Below the pieces are notes generated by a model. The model worked only from the letters and a program-made list of their open reading frames with translations. It was not told the origin of the DNA and did no database searches. Below are positions 20,359 through 30,439 of a stretch of 64,000 bases of DNA, one piece after another; within the stretch, counting starts at the first letter, position 1, and every line of letters begins with the position of its first letter. The DNA is taken from the NCBI GenBank assembly GCA_963920705.1, contig OY987239.1:124001-188000 (forward strand), given 5' to 3'. The stretch is from Odiellus spinosus (Eukaryota; Arthropoda; Arachnida; Opiliones; Phalangiidae). Made by a program: the position numbers and the translations under genes.

Positions 20359-20507
20359 TTTTCAAATTTAAGCTCAAAATCTTTAATTCTCTTTTTAAAA
20401 CGGAAATGATTGACAAAATTCCAATTGGTCCGATCCTCGACAGGGATATACCAAATAACCGTTATCTCATCAAATTTCACCTTTTTTATACTCTTTTCCA
20501 AATCCAT
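20313..20507 (-). CDS. Small overlapping Polinton ORF, 64 codons
   Basis: The ATG lies at 20507, inside the last codons of the extended BIR frame, and the end overlaps the start of the ATPase gene by 46 bp in another frame. Sequence: MDLEKSIKKVKFDEIT, then IWYIPVEDRTNW and a basic stretch, ending in QCSCW. It has a beta-strand-like centre. No family recognised. The compact overlaps on both sides are typical of viral gene packing, but chance cannot be excluded. Confidence 0.35.
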   Translation of the reverse strand: MDLEKSIKKVKFDEITVIWYIPVEDRTNWNFVNHFRFKKRIKDFELKFEKCRVESNFKPQCSCW

Positions 20508-20895
20508 CTAATACCACCTCGCGTAATGCTTCCACAAATCTCAAAATATGTTTGTTTTTCATCAAAATGGTCAGTTTTTCCACAGCTTCCTTGGCCAATT
20601 TTTCTTGATGGGCTTCTTCGTACGCTTTCAAATTAGTTTAATCCTGATCGAGTAAAAAGGCGCAAAACGGGGCTTCTCTTTGATGTACGCTCAGTGGATA
20701 TTCATCGCTACTGCTTTCGCTCCAGTCAAATTCATTGCGACAACAGAAACATCTAGTCTTACACCCTTCGTTCAAGTAGAAAAAACCCGCTTCAGCTAGT
20801 TCCGAAACTAGATACGAGTGGCGTGGCAAATGTTTCGAGGCTGTCAACCAGTTGATATTGTTAAAGGTCTCCAATCTTTTACTTTCACGATACAT
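20470..20895 (-). pseudogene. BIR-domain (IAP-like) protein of the Polinton
   Basis: The ATG at 20895 (MYRESKRLETF) lies one base after the polymerase stop. BIR features: R-x-x-F then NWL, LAEAGFFYLNEGCKTRCFCC (Gly-Phe-Phe-Tyr turn and CxxC), a DEYPL segment and VHQREAPFC (H-x6-C). These are the zinc ligands Cys, Cys, His, Cys. The frame hits TAA at 20638-20640. The second Polinton copy has a Lys codon there, and the frame stays open after it in this copy to a TGA at 20470-20472 (KAYEEAHQEKLAKE), so about 140 residues are expected. No RING is seen. By family it would bind caspases or IAP antagonists and delay apoptosis. Confidence 0.75.
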
Positions 20896-20896
20896 C

Positions 20897-23800
20897 TTAT
20901 TCGTTCGAATATCCAAAGGGCACTGTCGAATAATTATCTTTGATAATTCTTTTATTAAAGGTGACACCAAAAGTCTTCTTTAAATTACCCAGAAAAAGCT
21001 TCGCCTGACTCTTGTTGCGCACCACGTTAAAGGGGACCTCCACCGAGTACGTGGTTTCTGGTTTGTCCAAGGCTGTTTTTATCGAATCAAAATTGATGAT
21101 TTCTTCATTTTTTCGATTGAGGGAAATGCCTTTCATTTTCGTGACGCTTTTACCATCGGCTGTTTTATAGCTATACGATTTGGGTCCTGAACACACAAAT
21201 TCAGTGATATAAGTACCCGGAACTTCGTCGGTCCAGTCTCCCATAAATTGACCGATGGGGGGAAAATTTGTTTCGTCATTGTTCTTTCGGACAAAAAATA
21301 CACTATCCGTGTCATAATATAAAATCCTGCTGCGCAACTGCTGCAAGGTTTGAAACAAGACAATGCGGCCATAGGAGCTAACGAAGCAACCAACCACAGG
21401 CGAGCCTTTGTAGTACGTCGGACAAAAATCTTTCTTGTATTTGTAAGACAACATACAAACTTCGTCATTGAAAGGTCGCATATCGGTCAGTTCAATAGTC
21501 GGGTCTGTGACAATGGATATGTAGGCTTCGTAGGTTTTGACAAAGACCGTCTTAGGCTTGTCGTGGGACATGCAGTGACGCCCCCAATTGCAGTTAAGTG
21601 CTAGCTTTGCAAGAGTTCGGAGAGGGGTATTGCTCGTCACATCCTCAGCTTTAATATCAATGTCTTCCCTCTCCTTGATCGCCTTCAAATATTCCGATTT
21701 TTCGGCTTCCGTTTTCACTTCTCTCGGCCATCCCGAATTTTGAATTTTCAACTTCAAAAAGGTATTGATGTACCCACCAAAGAAACCTGGATCCTCCCCT
21801 TTAACGTAGCGGTATCTTTCAGCGTAGTGATGAACTTCGAAAATTTCCATTATGACGTATCCAAATTCCACGGCATTGTATATTTCAACACTCATCCAGC
21901 AGCCGTCGAAAGCCCTTTCTTGGTCACTGTGGGTGCAAGAATCAAGATCGTTTTCCACGCATGTCTTACATAAGGCAAAGAAAAGTTTACCCCTTGTTCG
22001 AAAAGGTAAGGCTGGTATATAGGCGTTTTTTGGTGCATAAATCTTGCAAGACATTAATCCAAAATAAAAATTTGTTTCGTAATAAAATTTTTTTTAATTA
22101 CTTCAGGGTGTAACTTTGGATAGTCACGGTACTTACAGACAAAGGGGTAAAGACTCATTATATCGTAGAATAAGATCTTCTCATCCGGTTGAGCCTTTCG
22201 GTACAAAACGAGACCTTCTGTCCGACCGCCGTATAACGCTGATTTCGGACCAATTGGTTCGCGAAAAGATAGAGATTTGCAGAATGTTTTAGCTCCTGGT
22301 TAGTCTTCAACATTTCTTCCCATTCGCAGCTCCAGATTCGGACGTATTCGGCATTGGGGGCGTCAGCTTTGATGGCGTCATCTTTCGTACAGGTTTTTGA
22401 AAGAATCTTGTAACAAAGGATTCCACTGACTACCCTTTGTATGAAGCGGGCATCCGTGAAAAAAGTCCCCGTCGTATTGAAAAATGATTTCTGGATTAGC
22501 GCAATACCCGTCAACCGGAAAACGACCAATTTTCTTTTCACCCCCAACGATAGGGTGGTTTGTATGTCAATGTTACGTTTCTCCGCTTCCCAGGCCAACC
22601 ACTTTAATGCGGCTTGACTTTGATTGATATTGTTTCCATATCCATTTGCCGGAACAACGCCTAAACTAAATTCTTCCAGGTACTTGTGCAGAAATATGTT
22701 AGTACAGGCCCCGGCAATGGTCAAAGCATTCATATTCATAACGTCGTAAGCGGTTTCTTGCTGGAATAATCGTCGAAAGGTATCCATTCCTTGTTGTAAC
22801 ACCTTGACATCCATGATTGTGTAATATTCCAATTCTTCGCGTAAATTATAGACTGGTTGCTTTTTCTTCTCTTCGTACCACTGGCTAAACTCGGCGTAAT
22901 CTTTTTCTTTCATGTATTCAGGTTGAAAATAGTCTTTGCTAGGGAGAGGCCCGACGTAATCTAGCGTGTCTTCAGTATGAAAAGTATAGGGGAAAAATTA
23001 TTTTTTGCTTTCCCCCAATGAAAACGTGGCGGGAAACGATCTTAAAGGTTGAGCCACAAAATTAAAGGAATCCAAGAATTTCATTTTTTGTTGTTTCAGA
23101 AAGATGGCCAGCAGCTTGCTACCTTTAAAAACAACATCAGGCGTAATGGCCATTCTTAGTAAGGCGTTTAAAATGAAGAATGAGTCAAAGTTCATCCCAT
23201 TATGTGACACCAGGGTGACATCTTCAAAGACTGGAACCGTTTTCTTCATACGTTTCGTGGCGTGTTGAATATAGGTATCTTTCGTTTGGAAGAGGTACGC
23301 CATAAACTGGTCAATGCAATCAAACCCTCGAAAAATACTGTAGGTGTATTCTCCGTCTTCTTCATTTTCCATGGCGCTAACCAACAGAACTGGGACATGT
23401 TCGTTATTTTTGGTCACAGTCTCAGTGTCAAAATAACAATAACGTCTCTTTTCGTACTTGGTATCCAAAGGCATGACGTAACAACGGTTTTTTTCGTGTT
23501 TTCTCCGACAATTTTTACAGGGTCTCGAACATTCGTGATTGTCTTACAATTCTAATCCGCATTTTACACATCGTTTAAAATTTTTACACGTGCCGTTAGC
23601 TAAATGTAAATTGAAGCAATCTGGACCTCTTAAGTAACGCCCACAGTCGCGACATCTCTGTAACGGAATGTTAATTTCCTCGTGGAACACGTTTAGCGTA
23701 CGACATCTACTACAATTCACTCGCGTCTCGCAATCGTGTTCTTTAATTTGACTATTTCGAGTAAAAATCTTTAAGCATTTTGGACAATAGGACTGGCCAC

Positions 23801-24713
23801 CCTTAAGACAATGATAATCCTTCAATATATGCACGTGATCGTTCACAATAACCATAAAAATTTGTTTTTCACGCCAGGGACCGCGAAAATAAAATTCATT
23901 AATATTTTCTAATCGAATAATGATAATTTGGTAGTCGACCAGAAATTGTTGGAATTTTTCGATACTTTTCAAGTTAACGGCCCCTGGTTCGATTTTGGCA
24001 TTATGGTATAAGAGTAGAGCTTCACGTTTCTGTACTTCCTTCGTACTATCTTTAAGATCCCTAAAGTACTACGTCTGGTCTTTGTTCGGTTTGAAGGCTT
24101 TGTTCTTTCTTTTCTCGACCCGGAGATCGGCTAAAAAGATACCAATAGCCAAAGCTCGGCCGAAACATAAATGATCATCATTTTCCAAATAAATGTAATT
24201 GGGATTGATTTTTATAAACGTATCAAAAGGGACAATATTTCGACGATTCAAACCTTTCTGGAGAGCTCCCACTGGGACGTCACATTGTAATAGAACCACG
24301 TCAAAAGTTAGTGAACTCTCAAGATGAAAATTTTGGTTCGATAGCGCTACTTGGCTAATAGCTCGAATAACTCTTTCGGCTGTTAGGTCATTTATGTTCA
24401 TAAAGGCCAGGTTAATCGGGCTATCCAATTCATCCGAGCGAATACAGAAGCGTACTCGATTGTACCCTTGGTAATCCCGTAACAATTCGTACAGTAAAGA
24501 GTTTATAATACTGACAAAAGTTTCGTGAATTCCAGTCAGTTTAATTTGATCCAAATTTTTGAAGCGCACTTTACCTTCTACCTGCTGACATTTGTATTTC
24601 CTCGAGTGTTTAGCTAGAATTTTATCAATAGAATAAAATTGTTTTGGGTTACTTTTTAAACTTAAATCTAATGGCTGTTCATCCTGATCGCTGTCCGATT
24701 CTTGGCTACTCAT
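20897..24713 (-). pseudogene. Polinton DNA polymerase B (protein-primed type), frame-broken
   Basis: Five successive frames on one strand make up one gene of about 1,250 codons. Part 24713-24069 is the N-terminal domain (DEQPLDLSLK). Part 23972-23544 is a zinc-rich region with CPKC, CSRC, CRDC and CVKC. Part 23474-22998 holds exonuclease motifs YFDTETV and SHNGMNFDSF. Part 22913-22158 has YTIMDVKVL (Exo III), then a frame change near 22553. Part 22054-20897 has the motif-B-like LALNCNWG and motif C YYDTDSVFF; motif A (DIMSLYPF) sits near 22160. Copying from a terminal protein is inferred from the family. At least four frame breaks or stops make it inactive as read. Confidence 0.9.
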
Positions 24714-24751
24714 GACTCGAAATGTTTTGAAAGTTAAAACGCGGCTCGCTT

Positions 24752-25609
24752 TTAACGGCGATGGGCCAGTAAAATGTCAACCTCCAAAGTCGATAAACCC
24801 CGAAATATACGTAAGGGGGCTTTTGTTAATGATCTTTTCTTTCTTTGTTCCAAGACTTCATATATAAAGTTCATTGATTCTTCTTCCGTATACGATACAA
24901 AACCTGATAAATGCGAGCAATCGGGGACTTGTAGAGTTAAGAGATTGAAAATGCACGAAATGTATCCCTTAATGAATCTCGTAAAAATCATATAGTCGTA
25001 GGAAAACTTGAAACTCTGGGACATAAAATCTACTTCGAGATCACTTACATCGAGATTTTCACGCTTACTATCTTTGTCGAGGACATACCACCACCCGTCC
25101 CCTAGATAACTACTATATTGTTCATTAAAGTTATATTCATTTTTTAGAGATTGGTATTTTTCTATAAGTTGCTTATTGAGACTATGAAGAACGTATTCCA
25201 CCAGTTTCTCATCCTCAAAATAATGACCATTAATGTAACTCGGAAATCCCTCGACTTTCCAATGTTTGAGAGATAAGGTATTTAAACGACTCATTTCGTC
25301 GTTCGGGCTTGGAAAGAATCGCCAAAAGTCATATTCCTCCATCCAGGGGTGATTGATGGTAATGGTTTTGAAGCATTTAACTTTCCATATATAGAACCCA
25401 TTATAATAGTACCTTCTTGTAATATTATCTGGGTACCGTTCAATCCATTCCAAATTTTCCAACAAAGTTAAATACTTGCAAAAATTATAATGTTTTTTGT
25501 AAATTGCTTTGACGAGGTTTTTGTTGAATTTTAACATGAAGAATAAACGTGATTGGCCATAAATTAAAACCGAATTCATAGCCGTTATAACCAAACTGGG
25601 CGGGTTCAT
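24752..25609 (-). CDS. Polinton protein of unknown function, 285 codons
   Basis: An intact frame rich in aromatic and charged residues. The conserved start is probably the internal Met of MNSVLIYGQS (residue 11), because the second Polinton copy keeps that Met but not the upstream residues. Landmarks: FFMLKFNKNLVKAIYKKHY, LTLLENLEWIERYPDN, HPWMEEYDFWRFFPSPND and YLGDGWWYVLD. No signal peptide, clear membrane span or catalytic motif was seen. It lies between the polymerase gene (38 bp away) and the 145-codon gene in the same direction. A role in replication or host control is possible, but nothing in the sequence shows it. Confidence 0.6.
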   Translation of the reverse strand: MNPPSLVITAMNSVLIYGQSRLFFMLKFNKNLVKAIYKKHYNFCKYLTLLENLEWIERYPDNITRRYYYNGFYIWKVKCFKTITINHPWMEEYDFWRFFPSPNDEMSRLNTLSLKHWKVEGFPSYINGHYFEDEKLVEYVLHSLNKQLIEKYQSLKNEYNFNEQYSSYLGDGWWYVLDKDSKRENLDVSDLEVDFMSQSFKFSYDYMIFTRFIKGYISCIFNLLTLQVPDCSHLSGFVSYTEEESMNFIYEVLEQRKKRSLTKAPLRIFRGLSTLEVDILLAHRR

Positions 25610-25683
25610 ATTTTACTTTTAAGAGCAAGGCCGTAATTCGTTTCGATGTCGTAAACCGGGTTAGAAATTGAAAAGTCATTGAC

Positions 25684-26121
25684 TTACTTTTTGACCCTTT
25701 TGTTCGCTGGAGTGATTTGCTTATTCGGATTTTGCCTCATATCTTTAGCAATTTGGGTGACAATAGAGTTTATCAGTTTACACTCCTTGCTGTTCTCTTG
25801 GGCAAAGAAACGTAGTCTTCGACCATCCGCCATCCAAATTTCATTGGCTGGTAAATTCTTAATCTTGTTGTAGTCGTAAATTTGGATATCAATGTAGTAA
25901 TCTCCGACTTGAGCGGGTAAACTTATAGAGTAAGAAGCCGAGTCTTCTTTAACGTCGTATTTTGGAACTAGGCCCCCTTGATTTTGAATAGTACTTCCTT
26001 CTTTAACTGTATTAATATGCGAGATTAATTCCTCTTTCCAATCCAAATTATCTGAGAGATCAGGTAAAGAATCAAAGAAGTCGGTTACCTTGCGTTTATT
26101 CGATGATGAATTAGCAGCCAT
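25684..26121 (-). CDS. Polinton protein of unknown function, 145 codons
   Basis: An intact frame, first gene of the minus-strand block, with its own TATA box at 26205-26213. The N-end is Ser-rich and basic (SSSNKRK), followed by an acidic Asp/Leu-rich part (DSLPDLSDNLDWKEEL). The centre is probably beta-rich (YSISLPAQVGDYYIDIQIYD), then DGRRLRFFAQENSK, and the C-end is basic (NKRVKK). It may be nuclear. It is conserved, with one frame break, in the second copy at 59800-60229. No family recognised. First position and strong promoter suggest an early gene (inference). Confidence 0.6.
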   Translation of the reverse strand: MAANSSSNKRKVTDFFDSLPDLSDNLDWKEELISHINTVKEGSTIQNQGGLVPKYDVKEDSASYSISLPAQVGDYYIDIQIYDYNKIKNLPANEIWMADGRRLRFFAQENSKECKLINSIVTQIAKDMRQNPNKQITPANKRVKK

Positions 26122-26204
26122 GAGTTACAGGAACACTTTAAGGTTGTGAAGACTTGAGGAGATGAGAGCTGGAAACGTTTGTGAGGTTTGCCTGAATTTC
26201 TCGT

Positions 26205-26213
26205 CTTTATATA
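26205..26213 (-). promoter_or_regulatory. TATA box of the leading minus-strand Polinton gene
   Basis: The minus strand reads GAGTATATAAAGACG, about 85 bp before the ATG of the 145-codon gene, with an initiator-like TTCAGGC near 26190. The same box and spacing are kept in the second copy (59707-59715). Confidence 0.7.
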
Positions 26214-26269
26214 CTCATCTGGGTGTGGTTTTGAAAATCCCAGACATGGGCGAAGTTCACGATATCAAT

Positions 26270-26367
26270 CTTTTTGACCCTTTTGTTCGCTGGAGTGATT
26301 TGCTTATTTGGATTTTGCCTCATATCTTTAGCAATTTGGGTGACAATAGAGTTTATCAGTTTACACT
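26270..26367. repeat. 98-bp direct duplicate of 25687-25784
   Basis: From CTTTTTGACCC to TTTACACT the two stretches differ at one base (TTATTCGG against TTATTTGG). The source is the 3' end of the 145-codon gene; the duplicate lies upstream of that gene's promoter. The second Polinton copy lacks it. Confidence 0.9.
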
Positions 26368-26470
26368 ACGTTATCGCGGAGCGAGAAAATTTGCGACCGC
26401 TCACTTCAATTTTTTTCACTCTTTTTTGCATAGACAAAGAGAGCGACTGCGCTTGCGTTGATAAATATGC

Positions 26471-27085
26471 TCACAAACTTTAGAAATAATTGATTAATTT
26501 CCAAAAAAACTCTCCGTCACTCACGGTAAAAGAGATAAGGTTTGTTCGCGTTCCGAAATAGTTAAATATAAACATTCCTCTAGAAAAAGTAAACGAAGTT
26601 AAAAGAAACCTTGAAATTCATATTTATAGCCAGAAGGGAATAATCTCAGAAGTTTTAAATGTCCTTCGGGTAAACACGATAAAATTCAAGTTCTTAGTTA
26701 TGATTTCTAACATCATATTTGGGCCTAAAGTCGTTTTGGAGTTATTAATATTCACAAAGAGAAAAATCTCTAATCAAAAATATACCTATAGAAAATTGAT
26801 AGGGGTAAGAATTTTGGCTAATATCTTCACTCAAACACATATCGTGATCATCATCGGATGATTCAACTTCCGATGAACTATTATCATTTTTACATGTGTA
26901 ATTAAGCATTTAATTATAGAATGGAAAATAATTAAAACATTTCAAAGGGAAATCCAACCTAACAACAAGTGATTTTTAATCGATTCCATATTCTTTAAAT
27001 TGGCCTAATCCACTAGTGAAAAAATTTACGAACAAATTTTAGTTTAGAAATAAATTTAAGACTTGCCCCCCGGAAAATGGTATGT
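26471..27085. other. No gene seen; right flank of Polinton 1
   Basis: AT-rich sequence without a recognisable frame or terminal inverted repeat. The Polinton end is probably in or just before this stretch. Confidence 0.5.
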
Positions 27086-27215
27086 GCCTATTAGCGCGGT
27101 TCCCATTAGCCCAGTTCCTATTAGCGCAGTTTCCACTAGCGCTGTTTCCCACTAGCGCCGTTTCCCAAAAGCGGCGATTCCCATTTGCGCAGTTCCCATT
27201 GGCGCAATTCCCATA
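27086..27215 (+). repeat. 17-bp tandem repeat, about 7-8 units
   Basis: Variants of TTCCCATTAGCGCAG in tandem, GC-rich against the surroundings. It lies directly before the tRNA-like head of the following repeat. Confidence 0.85.
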
Positions 27216-27246
27216 TGGAGATAAACGTTTTTTTTATTGAGTTGCT

Positions 27247-27318
27247 GTGGTTCGGTAGCCGAATGGTTAGCATAGACGGCTTCTAGCCAGAAGATAGTGA
27301 GTTCGAGCCTACATACGG
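27247..27318 (+). repeat. tRNA-derived SINE head (candidate)
   Basis: GTAGCCGAATGGTTAGCA is a good A box and D arm; GAGTTCGAGCC is a near-consensus B box about 40 bp on. The anticodon and acceptor stems pair poorly, so it is a pol III promoter-like SINE head and not a tRNA gene. Confidence 0.5.
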
Positions 27319-27399
27319 AAAATGATATGTTATAAGTAGTTTATTCCTATACTTCTAGAAAGGGGAAAACACTTTTATCTTTCCACCCCCCTCCAAAAC

Positions 27400-27640
27400 A
27401 ACCAATGACGTCATCAAATCAACAAATTAGCATCAACCCCGCCCCTAAAACAACAAATGACGGCATCCGTCGTCAAATTTGCATAATTAGCCCCGCCCCC
27501 AAAGTAAACAAATTTGCATAAGCCACGCCCCCAAAATAAACGAGGGGGACATATTTCCATCCCCCTCCATTAACAAATAAGCCTATCCGTCAACAAATGA
27601 CGTCATCCATCAAGAAATGTTCCTAATGGGCCCCACCCAG
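27400..27640 (+). repeat. SINE-like body rich in CRE, octamer and GC-box motifs, copy 1
   Basis: TGACGTCA at 27406-27413 and 27598-27605, ATTTGCAT at 27477-27484 and 27512-27519, and several CCCCGCCCC or CACGCCCCC boxes are arranged in similar modules (AACAAATGACGTCATCxxTCAA, AACAAATTTGCATAA). The same set occurs at 50041-50300, which shows a repeat family. The motifs are those of CREB/ATF, POU and Sp1-type factors; binding is not shown. Confidence 0.65.
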
Positions 27641-28115
27641 AAAGTCCACAAAGGACCCTCCAGCGCCCTAGCACCCAAAATTCCACATTAAAGGGATAGT
27701 GACACCAAGAAAATGTTTTTTCATTCGGCTTCAGGGGCCAAAATAAAGAGTTTCGCATGGCTGCTACGCGATTCAGCAAAGGTCAGATAACACGAGCCTG
27801 GTTCTTTTTCATCCCCACGTACAAATGACCACTGAATCGCCCTCTGGTAGGGACCTTCTGTACACGTGACCTCCGTGGTTAAAGACCTATTTTAAACCTG
27901 TTTTACCCAATTTTGACTGATTTTTCAAGGTTTTTCATTGGTGTTTACAACTTGTGACGTCATAAGATCAATTGGTGTGTATTGTGACCTGTTGAAAAAG
28001 CAATGTTATTCACCCTTAAGACTGGAGATGATTATTTTTAATTCTTAACTCTCTAATGCAATGATGATATGTCTAAAGTAGTGTCACTCCATGTCGTATC
28101 GGTCTTGTTATATTT
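27641..28115. other. No gene seen
   Basis: Non-coding continuation of the repeat, with one more TGACGTCA at 27955-27962. Confidence 0.5.
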
Positions 28116-28295
28116 CCTCTATTATCCAAGGCTGTAAGTCCAACGTGGGAAGGAAGCTAGAGATCTTCGGTTTGTACAGAAACTTCCATTTGTGAGGATG
28201 TATCTCTGAGATTATCCTAGGCTGCAATCCAACGTGGCAAAGGTGTTAGAAACATTATTTTTCATACAGAACCTTCCAATTGAGACATTTTGAAC
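28116..28295. repeat. Imperfect tandem pair, unit about 80 bp
   Basis: TTATCCAAGGCTGTAAGTCC...TACAGAAACTTCCATTT is followed by TTATCCTAGGCTGCAATCC...CATACAGAACCTTCCAATT. Both units share the AACGTGG core and no ORF. Confidence 0.75.
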
Positions 28296-28752
28296 TTTGG
28301 GATATATTTAAAGGGAGACTGCAGCACCGAAAGGTATCCCAATATTTGAAACTATATTTTAAAGGGTTCGGGGTCTAATTATATTATTGGAAACAAAAGA
28401 AAAAAATAATATTAGGAGGGAGGATGGGGACAGTTAATTAGAGTTAAATTGCAATACCTTACATTTGTAATGAACTTTAAACGGTATTGGTAAAGTTCCA
28501 TCAAGTTGTTGTTTTGTCATATGGACTTGACCATCTTGTTTAACTCTCTTGATGATGCAGTTAATTATTATGGTAAGAGGTTTGAATTCTTGATCTTGGA
28601 AAGGTATCATAATCCAATGAGCTTATATTCTTCGACCGGGATTATACATTGTCTGAGAAAATATAAGGTTTCGTTATAAATGCCATTTAAAACAATATCA
28701 GTCCTTAATGAATGGTCTTACTAGTATAGATTTTTTTAATTATTATATTTGA
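28296..28752. other. No gene seen
   Basis: AT-rich, no repeat or recognisable frame. Confidence 0.5.
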
Positions 28753-29139
28753 TTGGCAGACATTTTATCCAAACTCAAATCCCGTTTTTCAAAACTAAGT
28801 GATTTTATCCAGTACAGTTTTAACAATAGTTTAATTTTCCCAAAGCCTTGTAGAAAAAATAAAATATATTTTGGGTACGGTGTAGAAAAGCATCACAATT
28901 TAATTAAATGGTTCGCTTGTATAAAATTGATTGGGAAAATGACATTGTATATTTATGGAAAAGGGTTAAGGTGTAATAATATCTCGTTACATCTTTTAAT
29001 GTTCGGGAGTAGCATAAGATTAAAGTTAAATGGTTTCCTTCTATTTCCCTTAAATTACATCTGTATTTTTCCATACAATTTTAATATAAGTTTTAATGAT
29101 TTTGGCTCAATAGAATTAGTAAACTTTGAAATAAAATAA
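28753..29139 (+). CDS. Unrecognised 128-codon open frame
   Basis: The frame is open from about 28750 to TAA 29139 but has no ATG near the start (first codon TTG). A TTTGATTGGCAG at 28748-28759 could be a splice acceptor, making it a terminal exon. The translation is rich in Ile, Leu, Phe, Asn and Lys (FPLNYICIFPYNFNISFND) with alternating hydrophobic residues, perhaps beta-rich. In AT-rich DNA such composition can arise by chance. No family recognised. Confidence 0.25.
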   Translation: MADILSKLKSRFSKLSDFIQYSFNNSLIFPKPCRKNKIYFGYGVEKHHNLIKWFACIKLIGKMTLYIYGKGLRCNNISLHLLMFGSSIRLKLNGFLLFPLNYICIFPYNFNISFNDFGSIELVNFEIK

Positions 29140-30439
29140 TGGAAAATCAAAACAACCGCTAAACGTAACTATTCTATCGCGAGAGATATAACACTAAAGT
29201 AAAAACATTTTTGTCTAGCTTAAACCACTCACGATTATCAGGTGAACAGTTACTTCAGATAATCGAAACATGACCCGTACTCGAGGAAATCACTGAAACT
29301 GATTACTTACTATAATTATGTAAAAAGGGGTATCCAATTTAACATATTACTGATATTTGGTTAATTTGGACGGCACTTAAAAGTATAAAAATATATGGTT
29401 TTCGAGTGGAAACTACCTCTTCAATCTAAATACCATAACGAAGTATATAGAAACCTCGCGGCGCTTTCAAGGTCTTTCTACGTGTTTAATCTTTTAATTT
29501 TCTAAATCTAAGGTAATCGAGCGAGTATAAAAACACATTTATTTTAAATATTTAATTGGTCACTAGCTTTTTCATAATAGAACGAAAATTATTAGGGTAA
29601 TGTATTTTTTTAAATTATAAAGTAAATAAAAAAGCTAGAATATTGTAACTTACTTTAATGATCCACACAGGCTATACATTGTAAAATTAAACTATGATGT
29701 ATTACACGCAACAATCTTTTTGATTCTACAAACTTAAGGCTTCCTTTCCAGGGCGTGTTAATTATCCCCTGAGGTTTAAAAAGTTATGTATAAAGAAATA
29801 TCTTGTACTTTTCAAAACTAATATTATTTGTTAGTAGTTATCATTCATTTACAAGCAAGAAACACCGTTTCTAGGTGAAGATGTTTGAGAGCTTTTGTTA
29901 AATATAATTGTATTCACGTGGGACTTAATACATCTAACTACTTGACCAGTCAGCTCTAATTTACTAGTAACTACACTTTCAGACTTATAAGTGATGATTA
30001 AAATCTCGCGGTGTCTAGAAATATAATTAGGCTATACTATAAAACCAACTGGTTAACATGTTAACCGTGCAATTTGAAACACTTTCTCACAGTACCAGGC
30101 TATGCTTCTATAGTTAACTAGCATTACTTTGCGAAATAAATATCATATTATCATAATTAACAAATATGGGTTCAAGTAAAATCTGAACCTGCTAAAGGCT
30201 ACTACTTCCCGAAAAAGAGATCAAGCTAAAACTGATTTGAAGCTATATATGACGTCTCGTTCCGAAATTTTTTTTCTTCATTTTAAAACTGGTTCTTAAT
30301 AATCGCATTCCAAAAGAACAGTTTCAATCTGGTATATGATCAATTTTAACTACAAAACCTGTTGAAACAGTACTGTTGCACAATATATTGAAAGAATATA
30401 TCGAAAGAATTTATGGTATGTGATTAAAATACACGTAAA
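29140..30439. other. No gene seen
   Basis: AT-rich DNA without recognised coding sequence, tandem repeat or element end. Confidence 0.5.

Larger units (their letters stand above)
13385..26470. mobile_element. Polinton/Maverick (adintovirus-like) element 1
   Basis: The hallmark set is present: hexon-type capsid protein, adenain-type protease, FtsK/HerA-type packaging ATPase, retroviral-type integrase and family B DNA polymerase, plus pX-like and BIR proteins. Plus-strand genes (13.4-18.1 kb) converge on minus-strand genes (26.1-18.2 kb). Outer borders are approximate because neither terminal inverted repeats nor a 6-bp target duplication were identified. Stops or frame breaks hit the capsid, PC4-like, integrase, protease, BIR and polymerase genes, so it is an endogenous, decayed copy. 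A second partial copy lies at 59.6-63.7 kb in opposite orientation. Confidence 0.9.

Noticed and set aside
10258..27318. Two tRNA-like sequences as tRNA genes
   Set aside because: A and B box likeness only; stems do not pair well enough for a cloverleaf, so they are called SINE-like.
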